DNA of 46,260 nucleotides from assembly GCA_024654445.1 (NCBI GenBank), contig JANLHP010000029.1:1-46260 (forward strand), written 5' to 3'. The notes below the pieces were generated by a model. That model was not told where the DNA came from and did not search any database. It was given only the letters and a program-made list of their open reading frames with translations. The position numbers and the translations under genes were made by a program. Shown here one piece after another: positions 8,435 through 17,059 of the stretch (positions are counted from its first letter, which is position 1; every line of letters starts with the position of its first letter). Origin of the DNA: Candidatus Curtissbacteria bacterium (GTDB taxonomy: Bacteria; Patescibacteriota; Microgenomatia; Curtissbacterales; GWA2-41-24).

Positions 8435-9469
8435 TTATTTAGAAAAGCGCTGTCGCAAACTCTCTAAACTTTCTTCAGGAAGTGGGTATCTTGCATCCAT
8501 TGGTTCACGTTTAACTTGCTCCTGATAAGATCTTGAAGCACTTGGACTCCTCGCTTCGATCCATACAGCTACTTCATCCATAAAACGATCCAAGACAGAA
8601 GCACCGGATGTTACCCCAACCTTACGAACACCTGTAAACCATTCGGGCATCAACTCATGTGGGTAATCAATAGAATATGAAGGAATTTTTAACCTTTCGC
8701 CTTTGCGTCTTAGCATCTGAGAATTATGACTTTCGGGAGACCCTACAACCAGTAAAAGCCCAATTCCAGATTCAACTAACTTCTCAACAGCTTTTTGTCT
8801 ACTAAAAGTCGCGTAACATATACCGTTTCTGTCCGGTATTTCGATATCGGTAAACCTTCTGGCCAAGGTTTTTTCTATATCCACAACTTCGTCTGGCATC
8901 AAAGTTGTTTGGGAATACACAATACAGTCTTCTCCGGTTCCTATGTTCAATTTATTGATATCTCTGGCAGCATATTCCGCATCTATAAGGTCAACATTCG
9001 CCTCATCAACCTCGGACATTACTCCCACGGTTTCAGGATGACCCTCCTTACCAATATAAACGACATGTAAGCCTTGTGCTTCTGCCTCGTGGGCCATACT
9101 ATGAACCTTAGTCACAAGTTGGCAAGTTGTATCGACAGTCAGAGATCCTTTTTCGCCTGCAATCCTGTGATGTTCTGGGGTTACTCCATGCGCTGAAAAC
9201 ATTACGATTGAGCCGTCAGGAACCTTCGACCAATCGTTGTTAAAAACGTTAAGTCCGCGACCGGAAAGTTCTGAAGCAATTCGTCTATTGTTAACCACAG
9301 GCCAGTTTGTATATACAGGCTCTCTTCCATCCACAATGCTTAATACTTGATCAGTAGCGTCAAGAGCCATGTTTACACCAGCGCATGGTCCACGATTACC
9401 AGCAATAAGTACCTCTTCGACACCAAAGCTTGGCATTTCTTGTGATTGGGTTGAAAGTTCAGGACTCAT
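8435..9469 (-). CDS. ispH: 4-hydroxy-3-methylbut-2-enyl diphosphate reductase
   Basis: 344 aa. The three Fe-S cysteines are visible in GPCAGV, TTCQLVTKVH and GICYATFSRQ, with the catalytic GHPE (His and Glu), SQTTL and VVGSPESHNS, VGVTSGAS motifs. IspH performs the last MEP-pathway step, yielding both IPP and DMAPP. It is longer at the C-terminus than E. coli IspH by roughly 30 residues. It leads an operon with the polyprenyl synthase fusion. TATAAT lies 19 bases before the ATG on the minus strand. The earlier MEP genes are not in this window. Confidence 0.95.
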   Translation of the reverse strand: MSPELSTQSQEMPSFGVEEVLIAGNRGPCAGVNMALDATDQVLSIVDGREPVYTNWPVVNNRRIASELSGRGLNVFNNDWSKVPDGSIVMFSAHGVTPEHHRIAGEKGSLTVDTTCQLVTKVHSMAHEAEAQGLHVVYIGKEGHPETVGVMSEVDEANVDLIDAEYAARDINKLNIGTGEDCIVYSQTTLMPDEVVDIEKTLARRFTDIEIPDRNGICYATFSRQKAVEKLVESGIGLLLVVGSPESHNSQMLRRKGERLKIPSYSIDYPHELMPEWFTGVRKVGVTSGASVLDRFMDEVAVWIEARSPSASRSYQEQVKREPMDARYPLPEESLESLRQRFSK

Positions 9470-9548
9470 TTTTCGAATTTGAAGCCTAATTATACACCAA
9501 AAGCACTAAAAAAAGAGAAATTTGCAAAAAAACCTTATAATTCCTGGC

Positions 9549-10196
9549 ATGCAGACAGAAAATTACAGAAGTTGGCTTGATTACTATAGACAAAAAGGCG
9601 AACAGCCAGAGGATTTAAGAACAATTAGCGGCTATGACCACCCTTTGGCTCAACTCACAGAAGATGGGCTCGCAGATCTTAAAGCACAAATTGTCACACT
9701 TCTTAGGATTCAGCCCGGAGATCGAGTGTTAGACCTAGGAAGCGGCGCCGGACTTATTACACGAGAACTTATTTCTGCAACAGAAAATATCACAGGTTTA
9801 GATGCAAACCACGAAATGATAAGACACTCACCCTATTACATAAGAAATGTCGTTGGGGCAGCAAACTCGTTACCCTTTCAAGATGAAAGCTTTGATAAGA
9901 CACTCTGTCATTCTATCTTTCAATACTTTCCTGACCTTAATTACGCTCGAGATGCAATTAGTGAGGTTATGCGCACACTTTCGCCTGGTGGATCATTCTT
10001 AGTAATGGATCTCCCAGACCGAGCAAAACAGGATGAATATACACAATTAAAAGGGCCTGAAACACACAATTTAACACGTATTTTCTACGACAAATCTTGG
10101 TTTAGTGAACAATTTCCCGATGCACGAATTTTTGATCATTCGTTAAGGGATTATAAAAACGCCGATTACAGATTTAACGTTCTAATATTTAAATAA
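9549..10196 (+). CDS. SAM-dependent class I methyltransferase
   Basis: 215 aa from ATG 9549. Motif I VLDLGSGAGLITREL, acidic residue of motif II (ITGLDANHEM) and the FDKTLCHSIFQYF / PGGSFLVMDLPD post-motifs define a UbiE/Methyltransf_11-type Rossmann methyltransferase; substrate unknown. I prefer ATG 9549 to an in-frame TTG at 9522 because a perfect TATAAT (9536-9541) ends 7 bases before it. The C-terminus overlaps the convergent Nudix gene by 15 bases. Confidence 0.85.
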   Translation: MQTENYRSWLDYYRQKGEQPEDLRTISGYDHPLAQLTEDGLADLKAQIVTLLRIQPGDRVLDLGSGAGLITRELISATENITGLDANHEMIRHSPYYIRNVVGAANSLPFQDESFDKTLCHSIFQYFPDLNYARDAISEVMRTLSPGGSFLVMDLPDRAKQDEYTQLKGPETHNLTRIFYDKSWFSEQFPDARIFDHSLRDYKNADYRFNVLIFK

Positions 10197-10712
10197 ATCT
10201 GGGTTTTTAATAAGAAACCTTATCTCGTCTAGGCCCCAAGGAGTGAAATTATTTTTGCTAAACTTTCCAAGCTCTTTTATATCTACGAATTTCCCCTCTT
10301 TAACCTCTTCCTTGTTTAAATTAATTTCACCTTCGTAGTTGGCAAGATAAAGCTCAACAAGTTCGTATTCCTTAACTATCTCTTTACCCTTTTTGTACTC
10401 ACTCTTTTGAATATGTTTCGGTCTAATTAATCTCACCCTAGCCTTCATTGAAAGCTCCTCAGATAATCCTCTTTCAGCTGCTTGCCTAAAAGTCTCGCCA
10501 GAAACTAAATGCTCCGATGCGCTAACATCCCAAAAAAGCGGAAATGCAGACTTTTTTGCACTTCTTTGTTGCAAAAATACCTGTCCCTTTGAATTAATTA
10601 CGAATATATTAACAGCTGGATGAAGCAAACCAATTTTGCACGCTTCACTCCTACTGCTCTTACCCAACCTTCTACCCTTTTCATCTACTATATCAATGAT
10701 TTCATCGGGCAT
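10182..10712 (-). CDS. Nudix hydrolase, IPP-isomerase-like/YfcD-like
   Basis: 176 aa. LLHPAVNIFVINSKGQVFLQQRS leads into a Nudix box (SGETFRQAAERGLSEELSM). Layout resembles type I IPP isomerase, but the residue corresponding to the catalytic Cys in WDVSASEH is Ser and only one His ligand is visible, so a diphosphate hydrolase is more likely. TAAAAT (10721-10726) lies 8 bases before ATG 10712, with TTGATG 17 bases further up. These elements overlap the 3' end of the ThiL-like gene. Confidence 0.82.
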   Translation of the reverse strand: MPDEIIDIVDEKGRRLGKSSRSEACKIGLLHPAVNIFVINSKGQVFLQQRSAKKSAFPLFWDVSASEHLVSGETFRQAAERGLSEELSMKARVRLIRPKHIQKSEYKKGKEIVKEYELVELYLANYEGEINLNKEEVKEGKFVDIKELGKFSKNNFTPWGLDEIRFLIKNPDLFKY

Positions 10713-10723
10713 TTGTTGTTATT

Positions 10724-11683
10724 TTAGGTGAATAATTTATAGTCATCAAACTTATGCGTAAAACCAATATCAACAGAAACATCCAACAACCCTTGTGGGG
10801 TATTAACCCTTACCCCAGGACTGTCGGTAACCACGCCAATAACTTGAAGAGACAACCTTCTTTCAGAAAAAGCCCTCTCTATCGCCTCAAGTGAAGATCT
10901 TTCAAAAGTAAATAGTAACTGAATATCCCCTGCTGGTCTTGAAGCTAACATGAAATTGGCTACTCCACTCCTCTTATTCTGTATCGGGATATCTTTATCA
11001 TTTATCAAATAGCCCAAACCACTAGGACTATTGTCGTATAAAGTTTTTACAAGTCCATCAGGAAGATCTGTACAGCTGGTAACACCACCCACAGCAGCCA
11101 AAACCTTGCCAGCTTCAATTGGTGCTGGTTGTCTGAGCATATTTCTAAAACCCACGGATACATTATTCTCATACTGTCTATAGCCGTAATTAAATCGGTC
11201 TAAATAACCCGTGACAGCCACTACGTCGTCTACCCCAGCTCTTCTTCGCATCAAAACGTTTTCTTTCTTCACCTTACCAATACTCACAACCGAAAGACTA
11301 AATTCACCCGCAGAATTTGTGTCCCCACCTAGTATTACAGTTCCAGCGTCATTAACCGCTTTTTCAATACCTGTATAAATTTGTTGCATCTCTTCTATAT
11401 ACTCCCTTGAAACCGAACAGGAAACGAGAACACCTGTAGGATTCCCCCCACAGGCAGCAATATCACTTAAACTAAGTGCTGCACAAAAATAACCCACTTC
11501 AAACGGAGGCGCATTTTGGGGGAAATCAACCATTTCCGAAGAAGTATCTACAGTGAGTAGAAGATAATTTTCAGGATCTCCAATATCTATTACTTCACAA
11601 TCATCGCCCATCCAGTCGCTCACCAATCCCGGGGGTTTTTCGAACCTTTTTCTTAGACTATCAACAAATTCTCGTTCGTTCAC
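10724..11683 (-). CDS. ThiL-like (AIR synthase-related / PurM fold) kinase
   Basis: 319 aa. MGDDCEVI (metal-binding Asp pair), LTVDTSSEMVDF, ALSLSDIAACGGNPTGVLVS, GGDTNS and RRRAGVDDVVAVTG follow the order found in thiamine-monophosphate kinase ThiL. The canonical GDDAA and SLGD strings are altered, and no other thiamine gene is nearby, so a related small-molecule kinase is possible. Its start overlaps the stop of the 71-aa gene upstream by 4 bases, indicating translational coupling. Confidence 0.75.
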   Translation of the reverse strand: MNEREFVDSLRKRFEKPPGLVSDWMGDDCEVIDIGDPENYLLLTVDTSSEMVDFPQNAPPFEVGYFCAALSLSDIAACGGNPTGVLVSCSVSREYIEEMQQIYTGIEKAVNDAGTVILGGDTNSAGEFSLSVVSIGKVKKENVLMRRRAGVDDVVAVTGYLDRFNYGYRQYENNVSVGFRNMLRQPAPIEAGKVLAAVGGVTSCTDLPDGLVKTLYDNSPSGLGYLINDKDIPIQNKRSGVANFMLASRPAGDIQLLFTFERSSLEAIERAFSERRLSLQVIGVVTDSPGVRVNTPQGLLDVSVDIGFTHKFDDYKLFT

Positions 11684-11895
11684 ATCTTAACCCTTAGGCA
11701 GATACGATCTACACCACTGGTCTGAGGCACATTCATCTTCAATAATCGCCTGTTTGTTAGAACAGCCGCCTTCAACAAAAAAATTAAGCTTGGTTCCTCA
11801 CAAACTATTCTCGACTTATAGTCCACATCGTAGTCAATAAGAGCCTTAGCTCTAAATTGTGAGAAGGAACCTTTTAGCTCAGCAAATTCAACCAT
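11680..11895 (-). CDS. hypothetical small protein, 71 aa
   Basis: Unrecognised basic protein beginning MVEFAELKGSFSQFRAKAL. ATG 11895 is preferred over TTG 11901 because TATTAT (11902-11907) ends 6 bases upstream of the ATG. It is coupled by a 4-base overlap to the ThiL-like gene. It is divergent from the HAD gene at 11954, so the 58-base gap holds two back-to-back -10 elements. Confidence 0.55.
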   Translation of the reverse strand: MVEFAELKGSFSQFRAKALIDYDVDYKSRIVCEEPSLIFLLKAAVLTNRRLLKMNVPQTSGVDRICLRVKM

Positions 11896-11953
11896 GTGCA
11901 AATAATAATCTAAACCACTAAAAATTTACAAATAGATTATAATAGCAATCTTA

Positions 11954-12715
11954 ATGGAGCTTCAACGAAATAAAGCTGAACAGGAACAGAAAGAAGGCGC
12001 TATCGTCATTTTTGACGTAGATAATACTCTTTATCAAGGATTTACTTTACTTGCATTTTCCAAATTCCTTAGAGATAAAACCCTAATTTTAGACCCCGCT
12101 CTCGATCAAATAACAGAGGACAAAAGACAATATGACGATGACGAAATTAATTATGATACTTTTGCCAAAAACGTTGTAAACCATTTCTATCAAGCATTAA
12201 AAGATAAGCCTCAATCTGCTGTCCTGGAAGCAGGCAAAGAATTCCTACCTGGATATTTAAACGACGTTATGCCATTCACGCAAGATTTGATTGAGATTAT
12301 GAGATCTCAAGGAGAATTATATGCAGTCTCAGGTGCGCCCTACGAAGCATTTCTGCCTTTTGCAGAAAGATTCAATATGCCTTCGAATAATTTATTTCTC
12401 CTGCAAGGAGAAGTCGTAGACGATAAATATACTGGTAACGTAAGAGTCAACATGGCTTTAGAGGATGAAAAACGAAAAATTGTTACAAATATTATTGGTT
12501 CTGGGTTCAATTCTCTAACTTCTTTTGCATTTGGTGACAGCAAAGGAGATTTACCAGTCCTAGAAATCGTTGATAATAGATTTATCCTTGAACCAAAACC
12601 AGAAATGATGGAGGAAATCGAAAAACGAGGCTGGAACGATTCAGTCGTCAGAAGAGACAATATCATCTCCAGAGTCACTCAAAAAATAGCTGAAATCAGA
12701 AAGCTCGAGGCTTAA
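11954..12715 (+). CDS. HAD-superfamily (IB, SerB-like) phosphatase
   Basis: 253 aa. Motif I IFDVDNTLYQG (DxDxT nucleophile), motif II YAVSGAP (Ser), motif III Lys in EDEKRK, and motif IV FGDSKGDLPVLE make a complete HAD hydrolase with an alpha-helical C1 cap, as in phosphoserine phosphatase-like HAD-IB proteins. Substrate unknown. TATAAT (11938-11943) lies 10 bases before ATG. It ends 3 bases before the convergent acylphosphatase stop. Confidence 0.88.
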   Translation: MELQRNKAEQEQKEGAIVIFDVDNTLYQGFTLLAFSKFLRDKTLILDPALDQITEDKRQYDDDEINYDTFAKNVVNHFYQALKDKPQSAVLEAGKEFLPGYLNDVMPFTQDLIEIMRSQGELYAVSGAPYEAFLPFAERFNMPSNNLFLLQGEVVDDKYTGNVRVNMALEDEKRKIVTNIIGSGFNSLTSFAFGDSKGDLPVLEIVDNRFILEPKPEMMEEIEKRGWNDSVVRRDNIISRVTQKIAEIRKLEA

Positions 12716-12718
12716 AAT

Positions 12719-12982
12719 TCAAATTATAGAAAACCCCTCGAATTCATCACCCTCATTTAACCAATCTTCCTCTACTCTGTCCACATTTGCCATAGGCGGG
12801 CCTTTTTTGCACCAATCTACAAATTGTTTAAGCTTCCCCTCGTCTCCCTGAGCGACAATCTCAACCGATCCATCCTTGTTGTTTCTCACCCATCCAACCA
12901 AGCCTAATTCATCTGCCTCTGCTTTGGCATATCTACGAAATAAAACGCCATGAACTTTTCCGTAAATTTTAAGATTGACCAT
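12719..12982 (-). CDS. acyP: acylphosphatase
   Basis: 87 aa, the usual size. KVHGVLFRRYAKAEADELGLVGWVRNNKDGSVEIVAQG contains the phosphate-binding loop (GxVxGVxFR with active-site Arg) and the catalytic Asn in VRNNKDGS. It hydrolyses carboxyl-phosphate bonds. Its start overlaps the 95-aa gene upstream by 14 bases. Confidence 0.95.
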   Translation of the reverse strand: MVNLKIYGKVHGVLFRRYAKAEADELGLVGWVRNNKDGSVEIVAQGDEGKLKQFVDWCKKGPPMANVDRVEEDWLNEGDEFEGFSII

Positions 12983-13256
12983 TTTTTGTACTATTCCTTG
13001 TTTTATAACCGATTCGGCCTACTGCTTCCTGTGCTGGGTCAAAACCTGCTTCTTGGACAACCTTTCTCCAACCTCCCGGATAATCTTGAATTCTTTCACA
13101 TAAAACAGGGTGATGAACGTCTAAATATTTACGGTTAATAGGAAAACCCGCTTCTTTCATAGTGTATAAAGCCCCCGCCATTATCCCAATCGTCCATTTT
13201 CTTCCAGAATTACGCTCACCCGTTTGATGAGAATGACTTACTTGTTCAGCACCCAC
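12969..13256 (-). CDS. small protein with one homing-endonuclease-associated-type repeat
   Basis: About 95 aa from GTG 13256. The central portion (GFPINRKYLDVHHPVLCERI followed by PGGWRKVVQEAGFDP) resembles the short DNA-binding repeat in which a Gly-x-x-Leu-Asn segment is followed by a Pro-Leu and an FGSW-type Trp with AAG. That repeat is seen in HNH/homing-endonuclease-associated proteins. No nuclease domain is present. It overlaps the alkyltransferase gene upstream by 19 bases and acyP downstream by 14. A DNA-binding role is inference. Confidence 0.55.
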   Translation of the reverse strand: MGAEQVSHSHQTGERNSGRKWTIGIMAGALYTMKEAGFPINRKYLDVHHPVLCERIQDYPGGWRKVVQEAGFDPAQEAVGRIGYKTRNSTKNGQS

Positions 13257-13558
13257 AAACTCGCCTCCAAATCTACATGTGTTTTGTTGACAAACTTTAC
13301 GCCTTCGACCTCAAGCCTCTTCCTCTGTTCATCAGCTCCATCAAAAGCGAAATTCGGCGCGAGCCTTCCTTCGCGGTTAACTACTCTATGACAAGGAACA
13401 TTTGACGAATCAGAATTTCGGCCGTTGGCATGTAGCGCCCACCCAACCTGCCTTGCAAGCCTTGGGTTACCTAATTTCGTGGCTATTTCGCCGTATGTGG
13501 AAACTTTACCTTTGGGAATTTTCTTCGTTATCTCCCAAACCTTCTGATTGAAGTTCAT
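13238..13558 (-). CDS. methylated-DNA--cysteine methyltransferase (MGMT/Ogt C-terminal domain only)
   Basis: 106 aa from ATG 13558. VWEITKKIPKGKVSTYGEIA, RQVGWALHAN and the active site PCHRVV (acceptor Cys) are canonical for O6-alkylguanine transferase. The N-terminal RNase H-like domain is missing, as in many stand-alone short forms. An earlier in-frame start (13615) exists but would lie deeper in dedA. From 13558 the gene still overlaps the dedA 3' end by 53 bases. Confidence 0.88.
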   Translation of the reverse strand: MNFNQKVWEITKKIPKGKVSTYGEIATKLGNPRLARQVGWALHANGRNSDSSNVPCHRVVNREGRLAPNFAFDGADEQRKRLEVEGVKFVNKTHVDLEASLWVLNK

Positions 13559-14222
13559 GGTTATTTTTGACTCTGTTTTTGATATTTGTGCCATATTTTT
13601 TACTTGTATAACCAATTAAATCGATTATTAATCTAATCCTTGTACGGAAGTAATAAACCAATATACCAGCAAATACAATCCATGCAACTATCGAAAATCT
13701 GTTTAACCATCTTTCAATAAATTCCCTGTCTCCCCCGACCACATAGCCACCAAATACCCATATCGATGTCCATATCAAAGCGGAAAAAGCTGAAACTATC
13801 AAAAATTTCCAATAAGGATATCTCGTTACGCCGCAAACAAGCGCGACCCAGGCTCGTGAAACGCCAGAAAATCTACCCGCAAAAATTGCCCAAATTCCGT
13901 GCTTTTTAAGAAGCGGCTCAACTGTCGCAACCGGCCTAGCAAATAAAGGTTTTTTATCCAAAAGCCTACCAGTGTGCTTGCCTATAAAGTAATCAAAATT
14001 GTCACCAATAAGTGCACCAAGAGTTGCAAGAGCAATAATCACACCTATATTGGCATCGGTTGACCTAGCTGCGAAACCCGAAAGAAAAATCAGCGTCACC
14101 CCTGGAAAAACGAACCCCAGAATAACAGAATTTTCCAAAAATGCACCGATTGGAATAATTAGAAGTCCCCACCTGATAATGCTGTACTCAACTAAAGCTA
14201 TAAGATCACTAAACGATGGCAT
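13506..14222 (-). CDS. DedA-family membrane protein
   Basis: 238 aa, four to five hydrophobic segments. The DedA signature ENSVILGFVFPGVTLIFLSGFAA, GDNFDYFIGKHTG and GRFSGVSRAWVALVCGVTRYPYWKFL (the conserved GRF...R and G...F) are visible. DedA proteins are probable lipid or undecaprenyl-phosphate translocases. The gene starts 1 base after the pth stop, and its C-terminus extends unusually far into the alkyltransferase gene. Confidence 0.92.
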   Translation of the reverse strand: MPSFSDLIALVEYSIIRWGLLIIPIGAFLENSVILGFVFPGVTLIFLSGFAARSTDANIGVIIALATLGALIGDNFDYFIGKHTGRLLDKKPLFARPVATVEPLLKKHGIWAIFAGRFSGVSRAWVALVCGVTRYPYWKFLIVSAFSALIWTSIWVFGGYVVGGDREFIERWLNRFSIVAWIVFAGILVYYFRTRIRLIIDLIGYTSKKYGTNIKNRVKNNHELQSEGLGDNEENSQR

Positions 14223-14223
14223 G

Positions 14224-14784
14224 TTAGTTAAACTGATTCATTGTTGCATTAACTCCCTCACTTATAAAAGATTGTACGGCACCATCCGCACGCGTAATAA
14301 CTTCAGACAGCTTCTTCTTTTCATCCGTAGTAAAATCAGAAAGCACATAATCGCTAGGCTCCCTTGGACCACCTTCAATATCTCTAGGATGACCTATTCC
14401 TATTCGTAGCCTAGAAAAATCGAGCGTTCCCAGCGATTCAACAACAGATTCAACTCCGTTATGTCCGGCGCTAGATCCATTGAATGTGATCCTAATTTTG
14501 CCAAAATCCAGATCCAATTCATCGTGAACAACCAAAACGTCTTTAGCCTCGATCTTAAAATAATCAGCAGCTGCCTTTACGGCTTCACCCGATTTATTCA
14601 TAAATGTTGATGGTTTGATAATTACAAAATCAGAAGATTTGGCATAGTAGCAAATAAAATCGCGGCTGTAGCGCCACGAAAGAGCGTTTATGATCGCAAA
14701 CATGTCGACAACTATAAAACCCAAACTATGTCGATTGTTTTTGAATTTTTCGCCCGGATTACCCAGACCCACGATTAATTTCAT
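14224..14784 (-). CDS. pth: peptidyl-tRNA hydrolase
   Basis: 186 aa. LIVGLGNPGEKFKNNRHSLGF (Asn and catalytic His), KPSTFMNKSGEAV (Asn), VVHDELDLDFGKIRI (Asp) and GSSAGHNGVESV (Asn) are all present. It recycles peptidyl-tRNA released by ribosome drop-off. It leads a pth-dedA-mgmt block on the minus strand with single-base or overlapping junctions. Confidence 0.97.
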   Translation of the reverse strand: MKLIVGLGNPGEKFKNNRHSLGFIVVDMFAIINALSWRYSRDFICYYAKSSDFVIIKPSTFMNKSGEAVKAAADYFKIEAKDVLVVHDELDLDFGKIRITFNGSSAGHNGVESVVESLGTLDFSRLRIGIGHPRDIEGGPREPSDYVLSDFTTDEKKKLSEVITRADGAVQSFISEGVNATMNQFN

Positions 14785-14812
14785 GTTGAAAGTTATTGAA
14801 ACTACAGAAGTA

Positions 14813-15154
14813 TCACTTTACCTGTCTTTCGGCAAAATCTCCTGCCCAAGGCCACTTGTAGATTTGACCTTGATAAGCTTTGATCATCGAAACTATCCAG
14901 ACAATTATAACCGCAATCGAAATAAGCGTGTTGATAACGGTTGCCAAGAAGCCCAAAAAGCTTAAATTGCCAAAGATAATTCCAATTAAAATATTAAGGA
15001 TAAAGAAAAAACCAAACACTACTGTCGATTGCATCGCGTGAAATCTTATAAACTTGTCATCTTTTTCTACGAGTAGAATGACAACTCCAGTTATAAAACC
15101 CAAGAAATAAGAAAGTGCCGCGACAAAATTTCTACTTTTATCACTTTGCGCCAA
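14813..15154 (-). CDS. Tic20/DUF4870-like four-helix membrane protein
   Basis: 113 aa. Begins with a YFLGFITGVVILLVEKDDKFIRFHAMQS segment typical of the DUF4870/Tic20-like family, followed by two more hydrophobic stretches. The start is TTG 15154: AAAGGAGGTGA lies 5 bases upstream, one of the few perfect Shine-Dalgarno sequences here, and no better ATG exists. Function unknown. Confidence 0.85.
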   Translation of the reverse strand: MAQSDKSRNFVAALSYFLGFITGVVILLVEKDDKFIRFHAMQSTVVFGFFFILNILIGIIFGNLSFLGFLATVINTLISIAVIIVWIVSMIKAYQGQIYKWPWAGDFAERQVK

Positions 15155-15168
15155 TTAAATCACCTCCT

Positions 15169-16518
15169 TTACACTAATAAATTTAACTGCGATTCTTCGT
15201 CTTTTTGCCCAGAAACATCTGTTGTTCCGCTCCATATCTTAACAATACCAAATTTGCCATCGAAGCCGGGCTCAACAACGATTTCTCTACTCCTTACCTT
15301 GCCTATCGCCTCGCTTAATTTAGAACCACCAAAGCGGACAATCTTCTCAAGTTCTGCTTTAAGCAGTACGTTGAATTCACTCCCAAATACGTTTACAAGC
15401 GACATATACTGGTCGTTAACCTTTTGCGTTCCAACTCCAACTTCCAAAGCTTCCGCAATAATTTCATAAAGAGGAACCAAGGAAATAAAAGGCGGCCTTG
15501 ATTCTCCGTCGGGGTATATCCACTTTACTCCATTCTTGTCTCTAGTTTCTTGTTTCTGATTTATAGTTTTAAGTTCTTCTACTCTATGCATTACACCAAC
15601 AGTTAAACTACGACCACAAACAGAACATTTTTCTCCTTTTTCGCGAGTTTCAGCAGGGCTCAAACTGACATTACAATCTCTGTGACCTGTAAAATGATAT
15701 TTTCCCTCTTCAGGATAAAATTCAATCGTAAAGGCAATACGGGAAGTGGACGAGCCAGAAATGGCACCATAAATTGCGTCATAACTAATGTTATTCGCTT
15801 CAAACACCGTCACTTCTCTACCCATTTTTTCTAGTGAATGAGCATCCGAAAAAGAAAGTATCGAGCGATTATCGAGATCTCCAACTTCCCAATTCATAGC
15901 TGGATCACTCGAAAGACCGCTTTCAATTCCGTAAATGTACTTGGCCATGTCACCGAAGCATTCTTCTACACTGTCAAAACCAGAAAAAGAACCATAGAGC
16001 GAAAACCATGGTGTCCACGCGTGAGCAGGAATAACAAGCGCTTTATCCGAAACTTCAAGCGCGATATAGGCTACATCCTTTGCGGATAAACCCACAATTG
16101 GCCTTCCGTCCGACCTTAAATTGACCCTCCTTTTTATAAGTTCGTTGTTAAATTTTTCAACATCAGAAAGCTTAGGAAACATCACAAGATTATGTATTCG
16201 TCTACCTTTTCCGCCTTGACTGTAAATCGAAGAAATCTCGCACGAAAGCAGGAAGAAGATCTCGCTAGCCGACTGTTCGTTGCTGACTACTGTCTGCTGC
16301 GGGCTATTTTCCGGCTGCTTTAATCTGTACAAACCTTCGGCCGTCTCCTCTAGCTGATTTTTAATATGGTCAAACCAAAAAGGATGCGTAAAATCGCCAG
16401 TTGCGAGAACAGAAATGCCCTTTAGCCGGGCAAACTGCGCCATATTTTGTAAATTCATCTGTTGAGAAACCGCCCTGGAGTATCTGGAGTGTAAATGAAG
16501 ATCCGCAACAAACTTCAC
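15169..16518 (-). CDS. endonuclease Q family PHP-domain nuclease
   Basis: About 449 aa from GTG 16518. VADLHLHSRYSRA (metal-binding His-x-His), ATGDFTHPFWF, SCEISSIY, PAHAWTPW and SDAHS form the PHP active site. The C-terminal GHRDCNVSLSP ... CSVCGRSLTVGVMHRVEEL carries the EndoQ zinc element (HxxC...CxxC). EndoQ nicks 5' of deaminated bases. Start 16518 is chosen because the protein then opens directly into the PHP motif; TTGACA and CAAAAT with 17-base spacing lie just upstream. Two low-complexity inserts (at about 15535-15575 and 16269-16300) interrupt the family pattern. Its neighbour is DNA ligase. Confidence 0.85.
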   Translation of the reverse strand: MKFVADLHLHSRYSRAVSQQMNLQNMAQFARLKGISVLATGDFTHPFWFDHIKNQLEETAEGLYRLKQPENSPQQTVVSNEQSASEIFFLLSCEISSIYSQGGKGRRIHNLVMFPKLSDVEKFNNELIKRRVNLRSDGRPIVGLSAKDVAYIALEVSDKALVIPAHAWTPWFSLYGSFSGFDSVEECFGDMAKYIYGIESGLSSDPAMNWEVGDLDNRSILSFSDAHSLEKMGREVTVFEANNISYDAIYGAISGSSTSRIAFTIEFYPEEGKYHFTGHRDCNVSLSPAETREKGEKCSVCGRSLTVGVMHRVEELKTINQKQETRDKNGVKWIYPDGESRPPFISLVPLYEIIAEALEVGVGTQKVNDQYMSLVNVFGSEFNVLLKAELEKIVRFGGSKLSEAIGKVRSREIVVEPGFDGKFGIVKIWSGTTDVSGQKDEESQLNLLV

Positions 16519-16581
16519 TGCTGCCTCATTTTGATCAAAAACAACCGACTTGTCAACAATGTTGTTATATAATTCCCTCTT

Positions 16582-17058
16582 ATGGAAAGACCCGCACCAG
16601 ACGTTGAAAAAATAGCAGAGCAAATGCTCAAATTTGCGAACATGGGAAACGAGTCAGGGGTAAATAATGTAATTCTAGAAGGAGTACCCAGCGTAAGAGG
16701 AGTACGTGAAGCCACATTTGGCTATTTTCCATTAGCATTAGGTAGAGAGGCTGCTACAGCTGTGGGGCAGGTTGAGCCAGATCTAGACTACGAAAGCTAT
16801 TTAGAAAAAATATTAGCCATGGAAATATCACCAGAAGTTCAAGCTCTTACTCCCGACAACAAAAGGCAAAGAGATCACATGGAAAGATTTACTGTTCCAA
16901 ATCTACTTCCATCTCATGTAATAACTTTTGGCCGCTCCGATGGTCAAGAGGTTGTTACTCTTCATATGCTTATTGGAATATCTCCCCGAACCGCATTGAA
17001 GGAAATGCAGAGAACAATAAAACAAGAACTGCAGAGAGCAAACTTTCACAAAAACTGA
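16582..17058 (+). CDS. hypothetical protein, 158 aa
   Basis: No family recognised. It appears soluble and helical, ending in an amphipathic KEMQRTIKQELQRA helix. A perfect TATAAT (16568-16573) lies 8 bases before the ATG, supporting the start and leaderless transcription. It is divergent from endoQ and convergent with the DNA ligase (1-base gap). Confidence 0.65.
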   Translation: MERPAPDVEKIAEQMLKFANMGNESGVNNVILEGVPSVRGVREATFGYFPLALGREAATAVGQVEPDLDYESYLEKILAMEISPEVQALTPDNKRQRDHMERFTVPNLLPSHVITFGRSDGQEVVTLHMLIGISPRTALKEMQRTIKQELQRANFHKN

Positions 17059-17059
17059 C

